A DNA stretch of 64,000 nt, from the NCBI RefSeq assembly GCF_000283155.1, contig NW_004454195.1, positions 6,544,148 to 6,608,147 of the forward strand, in the 5' to 3' direction. The position numbers were made by a program, and so were the translations under genes. Below are positions 32,656 to 42,545 of this stretch, piece after piece; position 1 is the first letter of the stretch, and each line of letters opens with the position of its first letter. The notes below the pieces were generated by a model. The model was not told the DNA's origin. It saw only the letters and a list, made by a program, of their open reading frames with translations, and made no database searches. The stretch is from Ceratotherium simum simum. Its lineage: Eukaryota > Chordata > Mammalia > Perissodactyla > Rhinocerotidae.

Positions 32656-35059
32656 TCACAAATTTGCTTTAGGCTAGAATAGTTTAATTCAATTATGAGC
32701 AGACATATAGAAATTATATTTGAAGTAACTTCATATATTACTGGGAACATTTATTTTAATTAGTTAAAGAGAACCCTAGAAATCTAGAATACTGTCTGTG
32801 TTTTGATGTTGCCTTTAAAGTGCTCTACTATAGTAATAGGCTCCATCAACTCTTAAATAATCTAAATGTGTGCTGGTTTCTTGAGAAAAGGTAAAGCACT
32901 TTATGTTATACATTATCGTTTTTTATTTTTTGAGGGGTAATCCTGAGTCCAAATTTGAAGTATTTTAAGCCAGTCCAAAGAAAACTGATATCAAATATTA
33001 TCCTCTATTGTTATTATTATTTTTCTCTCTTGGTGGCATTAGAAGCCCCTCTGATGCAATATCGTTAGAATCCAAAAACATGGTGATTTCTGAGGAACGT
33101 CCATCCTTTCCTCGCTTCTGAGAATGTATCTTCCAAACAATCCCCAACTGCACAAGATTAGTTTTTTCTTGTTGATTAGTCTTGAACTCCTTGATAGACC
33201 TTTTTTAGGCCATCTGAGATGGGACTACACTTGTCAAGGAGAGTGCTGAAGTGCTCCATCCCAGCTAGCTCTCTCCCCACGCCCTTGTCCATGTGCTGTC
33301 TTCCTTCCCCCCACTCAGTGTGCCACTGTCTTTTTACTATTTTCACTGCTGATCTCAAATCCTTGACTACCCAGTATGCTTACCAAAAACAAGGCCATGG
33401 TAAGACCAGTGGACAGCAGGTCACTTAACTCTGCTGGGTGATTCCATTACTGATGCCACACGTGTTGTGCTACCAGGGAGGGACTCTGCTCCCATCGCCC
33501 GCACCACCTTCACCAAGGCCACCATGACCACTGGGCTCTTTCCCAGAGATATAGTGAAGGTTTTACTGCCCTGGAAAGAAATGTGGCTCCTAGACACAGC
33601 CCAATTCTGCTGGCTCTTCTTACCTTTCTTCTTGTCTCATCATTTTCTTGGGGGAACTGAGGAGAGAGAGAATCTTGGGGTGACAAGTTTTCTCTTTGAT
33701 GCTTTGCTCTCACTTTGGCAGGAAGAGTCCAAGGTGAGAATTCTAGCCTTCCTCAAGGAAGAGCTCAAAAACGCTCATTTGTCTTCTTGAGTTCCACGAG
33801 CCCATTTGAGCTGTCACTGAGCAGACTTGGAACAATTACTCTAGAGTCACATTCTCAACACCAGAACACATGTTCTTATACATCACCCCAAATGCCCAGC
33901 TTTCCAGAAGGAGGAGCATCTCCTTCCAGTCTATACTCAGCCCTGACTTCCCAAAAACCTATGCAGATTACAAGGCTCATTCAGCCAAGATCTCCCCTTG
34001 TCCTGAGCTGTTCGCAAGTGCCCTATTTTACATTCACCTAGTTTATCGATGTAATTTAAATGAGGGAACTGTTATGCATAAATTTCTCTGAGAAGGTTTA
34101 GCCCAAGAGCATAATTTCTCTTTTCTTTATGCTTACCTACTCTTTAGAATATGTGTTATTACCAAACATAGTACATTTCAAGGGTGAAAAATCTGAAAAA
34201 ATGAAATTCTCATAACATCTTGGTCAAAAAATGTGTGCAAGAAGGAAAGAGAAAATATGTTAGTAAATATTTGTTAATTTTCACACATTTACTGATTGTT
34301 GTTCGAAATGTTTTCCTTAATCTTCCTTGATTTTAATAAAATATTCAGTCTAATCGGAGAAGAAATGCTTACGTACCCAACCTCACTGTATGCTTTGCAA
34401 AATTAATTAGAAACTGGCTAGTGTGACTTGGTGAGACTAGGTTATATTTGCTGAACTTGAGATGGGAAATTTTCTTTTGTTTCATTTAAGCAAGATTCGG
34501 GTGGTTCAATAAACGCCACTTAACTGGGGCAAACTTGATCAAGGAAGTTGCTGAATTGGGAAACCAATTAAGTCTAATGATAATTAGCACACGCTGCTGC
34601 TTAATTGGCATAGGTGGTCCACTGAGTTGGTATCACTGTAGGTAATTAAATGATGCTTTTGGAAGATAAGAGATAGAGTCTTCTCGATGCTTTAAAGACT
34701 GAAGGCAATTTATTTCCTCTCTTGATCATGCTATTCCTGGTTGAGGAAAACTCAATTTCTAAATGATGCCTTCAAACATTCTACTTGTTTTGAAAGGACC
34801 TCTTTATTTGTGTGTATTTATATATATATATATAAATTGTATATAGACAATACAATTTGTATATATACAAATATTTGTTTCTCTCTCTCTAAATGGACTA
34901 ACAAGAAATGAAAGATTATGCAGTTTTTCAAATGCAAAGAATGAGACAGAGGGAGTTTAAGTGATTTCTTCAAAGTTGCCATCATTTAGTGACTGGACGC
35001 TGATGAGAACATGGGACTTCAGTATTCCTCCCTGGTGATTCAGCCACAGGGATGTTCAT
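32656..35059. other. Unique non-coding DNA with two notable sub-blocks
   Basis: No named repeats. 33180-34040 is more GC-rich with overlapping frames up to 108 codons, but they have no recognisable domain. 34400-34680 is dense in TAATTA/CCAATTA-like homeodomain motifs. A TA/TATACAAA tract lies at 34816-34872. Confidence 0.5.
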
Positions 35060-35260
35060 CACTTGACAGGCAGGTTCAGAGAGGTTCAGTGTAGGCCATG
35101 GCAAGAGCCTGCCTGGGAGTCCAGGAACTTGCTTACAGCTCTGATGCTGCCACACAAAGAGATAAGACATTTTATCTGTCTGGGCTTCAGGTACCTCTTT
35201 TATTAAATCAAAGTGTGGGACTAAATAGTCACTAAGATCCCTTCCGGCTGTAAAAACCAA
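35060..35260 (+). repeat. MIR3-like SINE
   Basis: 'tctgtctgggcttcaggtac' then 'gtgggactaaatagtcacta' and agatcccttccggctgt match the MIR3 second half. The first half is diverged. Confidence 0.65.
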
Positions 35261-36493
35261 AGTGCCTCAATTCAGTGGCTTTATTTAAAAATTGTTACTA
35301 GAGAAACAATCTTCATTGTTAACTTATATAAAGCCTTTCATTATTAGGCCAGGTCACTGGCAAGAAAGTAATAATAACCTCTGGTCCCACATTTTAAAAA
35401 ATCTTATTGTTTAAGATGCAGCTGGGTGCTCTTTGCAAGGTTGGGAGAGAGGTTGGGTGTGTATTCGTGGAATGATTTTTGTCTGTAATATTAAAAAAGC
35501 ATAAATCCATGGAGAGCTAAAGAAGATGAAAGAGATAGTCCTGAGTCTGGACAGCCTGAAAAATATATGGAAATGAAGCAGAAAAGAAATGAGATGTGTT
35601 AGGCTCTAGGAAAGAGAGAAAAACTAGGGTGAGGAAATGATGCGGAGCACTGGTTCCTAGGAGTCATGCAGGACAAGACAGTTGAATAACCTTGGATGTA
35701 GCATTTGGAAAAAATGGGAATGGAGAAATCAGGCTATGCTGGCAAGCGTATCCTAATGGCCAAGACAAGACGTGAAGAGCAGTTATCAGTGGGATCTACT
35801 CTAAAGACTTAGACACAAATTTAAGATATTGGATCAAAAACCAGTTTCATCTATATATTTCCTATAAGACAGCATAATGTCAAGCATTTGAACCAAGATA
35901 CTCAATTATAATAGAAATGTGATGATTAAATAATGTGTAGCTTCCAGCCTCCCCTAGCTATTTTCTTTCTTTCTTAATTTGTCTCCCTAGGTTTATCATT
36001 TGCACATTCCCTCAAAGTAATATCACCATCAATTCTAGATCAGTGATGACTCATGATTATACTTGGAACCCTATTCAAATTTGCAGCCTCCTATACTGTC
36101 TTTTGAACTTGCAGATTGCTTTAAATGCCTCATTGACCTGCTAACTGTAAATTCTGTCTAAATATTTATTTTTAAGTCACAGTGTGGAGATAAACATCAT
36201 AGAAATAGATATAAACACAGATATATATACACATAGATGGATATAGAGATAAGGATATAATTATATTTTGGAAATAAAATACTATGCATTTGAAAATATG
36301 TTTACTTTAAAAATTTTATTTTGTTTAACGTGTTAATCATATCCCATTTTAAAGCAGGTAAAAGGGCATGTTTAGGCTACTTTACTCTTTATTGCTCTTT
36401 GTGTTAAGTTCTTATATGCAGGCTTGTAAAAAGTCAGTGAAACATTTCCAACTACACTCAAAGGAATCCATGTGACATATTTAAGAATAAAGG
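35261..36493. other. Unique AT-rich DNA
   Basis: No gene or named repeat. A short ATA-rich tract lies near 36205-36262. Confidence 0.45.
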
Positions 36494-36786
36494 AGGGCCG
36501 GCCCCGTGGCTTAGCAGTTAAGTGCGCGCACTCCGCTACTGGCGGCCCGGGTTCGGATCCCGGGCGCGCACCGACGCACAGCTTCTCCGGCCATGCTGAG
36601 GTCGCGTCCCACATACAGCAACTACAAGGATGTGCAACTACGACATACAACTATCTACTGGGGCTTTGGGGAAAAAAAGGAGGAGGATTGGCAATAGATG
36701 TGAGCTCAGAGCCGGTCTTCCTCAGCAAAAAGAGGAGGATTGGCACGGATGTTAGCTCAGGGTTGATCTTCCTCACAAAAAAAAAG
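36494..36786 (+). mobile_element. ERE SINE, long variant
   Basis: Third copy of the long form, with 'gggccggccccgtggcttag', 'agcaactacaaggatgtgca' and 'ctatctactggggctttggg', two tail modules and a short A tail. A-box-like tggcttagcag is at 36507-36517 and B-box-like ggttcggatcc at 36550-36560. Flanking duplication is unclear. Frames of 75-113 codons through it are artefacts. Confidence 0.96.
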
Positions 36787-37944
36787 ACTAAATCAGCAAA
36801 CAAATGGACATAAAATTGCCAGTGGACTGTGTCAAGTTCAGAAGCCGTTGCCTTTGTGAAGGAGTTATTGATGATCATGAATCCAACGGGAATCTGATGA
36901 TAGTGGCCCCGAGCTGAAATGGCGTGAGTTCATCGTCCATTCCAGAATTTGTCCACTTCTAATGCCTCTTTTTTTGCATGTTGTAAATATAAAATCTACT
37001 TCTGGTGTTAACAGAGCTTTATCTTATTACCTATTATTTTATTACTCATATGGTCCTTAAACAAGGATATCTTTGGTGGGTAGACTTTGTGAACATTTCC
37101 TTCACTAAGAAAAAACCTATCCATCTGGACTTAAGGGCTCTAGTAAAAGTGAATCCACATTATCTCCTGAAAATTCATTCTTCACTGTCACTTGGGAAGT
37201 GCAGTCAGGCACACAAGGAACAGAATTTTGGGTCAACTGCAGTAAACTCACCAGCCGAGCTCCTTCACCGGGGGGACAAAACAGTTCGCTGCAGCTCCAG
37301 CTTTGATGACATGTCTACTCTGAATGCTTTCCCGCTTGATTAAAAACGTGCTCATGCTGAAAGGCAGATTGCCGATAGGGTTTTTAATAAGGAAAAAACA
37401 CACAGAGAGATTTATTGGAAGCACTTTATGTAACCATTTTTCGGGCATATGATTTTGTTTGAGAAGTTGCTAGAGGCCAGAATGACAGCTTCTCTGGAAC
37501 TCTCTGGTAAGTTTTCTGAATCAGTTCATGTGGAAATCAAATCGCACCTGAGCAAATATTGAAGGGTGTAGCAAAAGGAAGGAATAGCTTTCATTTTGCC
37601 ACCACAAATATTACAATAGCCTATGCACATATTTTAGGAAAACATTTTTTCTTATGTGAAATCATTTTGCGTGAAATTGCAGGATAAATTTTGGTGGTGT
37701 GGATAACCTGAGTTGTTCTTTCACAACAATAGCCTCCAGGAGAATTAAGATGTTATTGCTCACAGAAAAATAAATGGGAAAAAGAGCTTATCTTGTGTCT
37801 TGCCACCTAACAGCGTTAGTGGTATCATTTTACAACATGATGGTAGATGGAAAAACACAACATAGAAAATGATAAAAGCACTCCAAATCTTACTATAAAA
37901 ATAAATGATAATCATAAAACATGGCCAATATTTAAAAATTGATA
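36787..37944. other. Unique non-coding DNA
   Basis: No repeats recognised from about 36830 to 37940, including a 37000-37540 block with several CpGs. It may contain a conserved element, but I see no coding signal. Confidence 0.5.
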
Positions 37945-38180
37945 ACAATAATAATAGCTACATGTATTGAATGTTTAATGTTCCTGGCACAATTCTAAGA
38001 GCCATACATGGTTTCCATCGCTTAATCCTCACACCATTTCCATGAGTTAGATACATTATTACCCTATTGCACCACTAAGGAAACTGAAGCACAGAGAGAT
38101 TAAGTATCTTGTCCAATATTATACACACATTATGGTAGAATTAGCATCCAAACTGAGGCAGTGTGATACTGAAGACCTTT
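37945..38180 (-). repeat. MIR SINE, reverse
   Basis: 'atgttcctggcacaattcta', 'cgcttaatcctcacaccatt' and 'aaggaaactgaagcacagag' followed by agattaagtatcttg is a reversed MIR with most of its length present. Confidence 0.88.
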
Positions 38181-38399
38181 CTCTTAAGACATACATAACA
38201 CAACCTCCTTAGATGTACTTTAGTTATTAAAAAAAGGTGGCCTTAGTGGCCAGAGATGATCAGGCCATCAGTACCAGGGCTTCTACCTTGAGATAAGCTT
38301 CAAAAAGTAGAAAATGACCCCAATAAGTTCTCCCTGAGTGGCAAGACCACCTGAGTGAACTAGTCTCTCTTGCCTTTTGCAAAGAAGACTGTAGTGGGT
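38181..38399. other. Unique non-coding DNA between two MIRs
   Basis: No feature recognised. Confidence 0.4.
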
Positions 38400-38620
38400 G
38401 AAAGTACGAAGTTTTGGAGCAGACACACCAGCAATATGCATTTGGCAAAGTTACCTAACTTTATTTATGCCTATTTCCACATCTAGAAAATGGTGATAAA
38501 AATAGCCACCTCAGATATTTTTTTATCAGGACTAAAACAGATTATTCCTCAGCTGCTTAGCACAGTGTTTGACACCTAATATGCACCCAATCAATGGTAG
38601 CTGTTACTATTATTAATTAA
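38400..38620 (+). repeat. MIR SINE
   Basis: 'gcaaagttacctaacttta', 'ccacatctagaaaatggtga' and 'agcacagtgtttgacaccta' follow MIR in the plus orientation, ending in 'ggtagctgttactattatta'. Confidence 0.82.
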
Positions 38621-39049
38621 AAGCATTTCAACGAGGAGCTTCAACCAGAACTGGGAGTTGTAATTTATTTACGATTTCTTATTTTCTATTCATATATTGT
38701 TTTTCTTTTTTCTCTTTCTTCTTTTATCTTTTTCCTCTTTCCTGTGGATATTAGTAAGAGGAAAGTCCTTCTTTGAAGAGTATTTTTATAACATCAGATT
38801 TGAACTCTTTGGACAAAAAGGAAAATTGTTTAAATTTATTTATAAATAGAAATAATGGATTAAAGAAAGAATTGAGACAAAAACCAAGCTATCAGCAAGG
38901 AAAATCGTCTATTTGGGGATCATGATAAGTTGAATTAATAAATTGGCAAAATGTATGGAAAAAGAGAGAGAGGACATTTCTTATACCAAAGAAAAGGCAT
39001 GCCTGGAAAGAATTTGACAGGGGGAATGTGTGAAAATCTTGAGGACCAG
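38621..39049. other. Unique non-coding DNA
   Basis: No feature recognised. Confidence 0.4.
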
Positions 39050-39200
39050 GAGGGGCTGGTCCCCAGCCCAGCTTCATTAGGAACTTATTAAAAATGTGAT
39101 ACCTCATACCTAACTCTGCAGGTAGAGTCCAGCAACCTGAGTTTTATCAAGCCATCAGGTGATTCTGATGCACTCTAAACTTGGAGAACCACTGGTGTGG
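39050..39200 (+). repeat. MER5A-like DNA transposon fragment
   Basis: 'ttattaaaaatgtgatacct', then 'atcaggtgattctgatgcac' and 'ttggagaaccactgg', as in the 3' half of MER5A (hAT-Charlie). Confidence 0.75.
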
Positions 39201-39375
39201 CACAATTCTGACAGAGCTGGGGTCAATAAAAAGCAGATAGGATTATTGTTGTTATGTGGCAAGCTCTATGCTAGGCGCTGGGGATACAGAGGAAAAACGT
39301 GCTTATGTTTCTATCTAGAGGGACTCAACTGTCAAGTGTAATAAGCATTACTTGAGAATATCATTGGGTCTAAGT
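39201..39375. other. Unique non-coding DNA
   Basis: No feature recognised. Confidence 0.4.
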
Positions 39376-39431
39376 CCATGGTTCTCAAACTTGGCTGTAC
39401 TGAAACAGCTGGAGAAGACTTTCTTACAAAA
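39376..39431 (+). repeat. MER5A-like element, left part, split by L1
   Basis: 'ccatggttctcaaacttggc' is the characteristic MER5 start. The element breaks off near 39431 and resumes at about 42403. Confidence 0.78.
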
Positions 39432-42402
39432 AATTGTTAATAGTGGCAAATGTATATAACTTAAATTTACCATTTTAACCATTTTTTGGGGGTACAGTTC
39501 AGTGACATTAAATATATTCACACTGTTGTGCTACCATCATCTCCGCCCATTTTCAGAATTTTTTCATCTTCCCAAACTGAAGCTCTATACCCATTAAATA
39601 ACAACTCCCCTTTCCCCCTACCCCCAGCCGCTGCAACCGCCATTCTTTCTGTCTGTAAATTTGACTACTCTAACCACCTTATTTAAGTAGAATCACATAA
39701 TATTTGTCCTTTTGCAGCGTGTGTCAGAATTTCCTTTTTTTTTTTTCAGGCTGAATAATATTCCATTGTGTGTATATATCACATTTTTTTTATGTATTCA
39801 TCAGTTGATGGACACTTGTGTTGCTTCCATCTTTGGGCTATTGTGAATAATGCTGCTATGAACGTGGGTGTACAAATATCCATTTGAGTCTCCACTTTCA
39901 ACTCTTTTGGGTATATACCCAGAAATGGAATTTCTGGATCACGTGGTAATTCTGCATTTAATTTTTTAGGAACTACCATACTGTTTTCCATAGCAGCTGA
40001 AACATTTTCCATTCCCACCCAAAATGCACAAGTATTTCAATTTCTCCACGTCCTCACCAACACTTATTTACTGTTTTTTGTTTTGTTTTTGTTTTTCAAT
40101 AATAGCCATCCTAATGGATGTGAAGTACTGTCTCGTTGTGGTTTTGATTTGCATTTTCCTAATGATTAGTGATGTTGAACATCTTTTCTTGTGCCTATTA
40201 GCCATTTGTATATCTCCTTTGGAGAAATGTCAGTTTGAGTCCTTTGCCCATTTTTAAATCAGGTTGTTTGTTTTTTTGTTGTGGAGTTGTAGAAGATCTT
40301 TATATATTCTAGATATTAACCCCTTATTAGATATATGATTCACAAACAATTTCTTCCATTCTGTGGGTTGCCTTTTTACTCTGTTGATAGTGCCCTTTAA
40401 TGCACAATAGTTTTAAATTTTGATGAAGTCTAATTTATCTATTTTTTCTTTTGTTGCCTGTGGTTTTGCTGTCATAGCCAAGAAATCATTGCCAAATCCA
40501 ATGTCATGAAGCTTTTTCTCTACGTTTTCTTTGAAGAATTGTATAGTTTTAGCTCTTACATGTAGGTCTTTGATTCGTTTTGAGTTAGTTTTTATATGGT
40601 GTAAAGTTGAGGTCCAACTTCATTCTTTTGCATGTGGATATCTAGGGAAAAGAAAGACTGTTTTTTCCTTTTAAAATGGTCTTGACTCTCTTGTCAAAAA
40701 TTATTGACCATGTGTGTGAGGGTTTATTTCTGGGCCCTATTTTATTCCATTGGTCTGTGTGTCTATCTTTATGCCAGTTACACACTGTTTTAATTACTGT
40801 AGCTTTGTTAAAAGTTTTGAAATCAGGAATTATGAGAGACTTGGCTTTTTGTCTGCTTTCAACTTTGCTCACCTTCTTAAAGACTATTTTGGCTGTTTGG
40901 GGTCCCTTGAGATTCCAAATGAATTTTAGGATGGCTTTTTCTATTTCCTTGAGAAACAAAGTTTGGAATTTGATAGGGATTGCATTGAATCTGTAGATCA
41001 CTTTGGGTGGTATTAGCATCTTAAAAATATTACATTTTCCAATCCATGAACATGGATGTCTTTTCATTTATTTGTGTCTTTAATTTCTTTCAAAAACATT
41101 TTGTAGTTTTCAGTGTACAAGTCTTTCACAACCTTAGTTAAGTTTATTCCTGAGTATTTTATTCTTTTTGATGGTGTTGTAAATGGAATTGTTTTCTTAA
41201 TTTTCTTTTTGAATTGTTTGTCGTTACAGTATATCAATGACACTGACTTTTGGATGTTGATTTCATATCCTGAAACTTTGCTTAATTTATTTATAAGTTC
41301 TAATAGTTTTTTTGGGGGGTGGAATCTTTAGAGTTTTCTATATATAAGATCATGTTGCGTGTGAAGAGAGATAATTTTACTTCTTCCTATCTAATTTGAA
41401 TGCCTTTGATTTCTTTCTTTCTTTTTTTTTTTTTTTTCTCTCATTGCTCTGGCTAGAATACCCAGTACTATGTTGAATAGAAGTGGTTAAAGCAGGCATG
41501 TTTGTCTTTTTGATTTTAAAGGAAAAACTTTCAGTCTTTTATGATTGAGTATGGTGTTAACTGTGCGTTTTTTCACATATTGCTTTTATTATGTTGCAGC
41601 AGTTTGCTCCTATTCCTAGTTTGTTGAGTGTATTTATCATGAAAAGGTGTTGAACTTTCTCAAATGTTTTTTCTGCATCAATTGAGATCATCATATGTTT
41701 TTGGTCTTTCTTTCTGCTAATGTAGTGTATTACATTGATTAATTTTCATATATCGAATCATCCTTGCATTCCAGAAATAAATCTCACTTAGTTCAGGTAT
41801 ATAATCCTTTTAATATGCAGTTGAATTTGGTTTGCTAGTATTTTGTTGAGGATTTTTGCATCAATATTCATCAGGGATATTGGTCTATAGTTTTCTTTTC
41901 TTGTAGTATCTTTGGCTTTGGTAGCAGGGTAATGCTGGCCCCAGAGAATAAGTTAGGAATTGTTTCCTTCTCTTCAATTTTTTGGAAGAGTTTGAGAAGG
42001 ATTGGTGTTAATTCTTTTTTAAATGTTTGGAAGAATTCACCAATGAAGCCTTCTTATCTTGGGCCTTTCTTTGTTAGGAGGATTTTTGATTACTGATTCA
42101 ATCTCCTTACTAATTATAGGTCTATTCAAATTTCCTATTTTTTCATGATTCAGTCATGGTAGGTTGTATGTTTCTAGGAATTTGTCCATTTCATCTAGGT
42201 TATCCAATTTGTTACATACAATTGCTCATTGTACTCTCTTATAATCCTTTTTATTTCTGTAAAATAGGCAGTAATCTCTCCTTTTTTATTTCTGATTTTA
42301 TTTGAGTCTTTTCTCTTTTTTCTTAGTCAATAAAGCTAAAGGTTTGTCAATTTTGTTGATCTTAAAAACCACTTCTTTGTTCTGTTGATTTTCTCTATTG
42401 TT
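39432..42402 (-). mobile_element. L1 LINE, 5'-truncated, reverse, inserted in MER5A
   Basis: About 3 kb. The left end carries the reversed 3' UTR ('atttaccattttaaccattt', 'cttcccaaactgaagctcta', 'gactactctaaccaccttat'). It continues into reversed ORF2 ('tttgggtatatacccagaaa', 'aaatcattgccaaatccaat', 'ttttgttgaggatttttgca', 'gtctatagttttcttttctt') and ends mid-ORF2 near 'ttctctattgttg'. It belongs to a mammalian-age L1MA/MB-like group by its 3' UTR. No intact ORF2 remains. Plus-strand frames here are antisense shadows. Confidence 0.95.
40642..41067 (-). pseudogene. L1 ORF2 C-terminal region, broken
   Basis: The longest surviving frame of this L1, 141 codons. It contains [24 protein letters not shown] and [15 protein letters not shown], which correspond to the conserved stretch after the reverse transcriptase domain of L1 ORF2p, and then DQWNKIG-like sequence. 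The catalytic motifs would lie upstream, to the right on the plus strand, where the frame is broken by stops. No function is expected. Confidence 0.92.
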
Positions 42403-42545
42403 GAGGAGGTGTTTTAAAAACTGCCAAGGCCCTACTCCCAGAGGTCCTGCTTTAATTTAGTGTGAGATGGGGTTTGGATACCAGTATTTTCTAAAAGCTA
42501 CCTAGATGATTTTAATGTGCACCCATGCTTGAGAATCACTGGTAT
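42403..42545 (+). repeat. MER5A-like element, right part
   Basis: 'taaaaactgccaaggcccta', then 'ctcccagaggtcctgcttta' and 'tgcttgagaatcactgg', completing the MER5A begun at 39376. The L1 between them is therefore a later insertion. Confidence 0.78.

Noticed and set aside
36372..36878. Frames of 75-113 codons around 36.5 kb, and similar ones at 18.4, 25.3, 26.5, 32.2, 46.7 and 60.7 kb
   Set aside because: All lie within ERE SINEs and give related peptides because the SINE copies are related, not because a protein family is present.
40676..40996. 106-codon plus-strand frame
   Set aside because: Antisense to the L1 ORF2 remnant at 40642-41067, which matches ORF2 far better.
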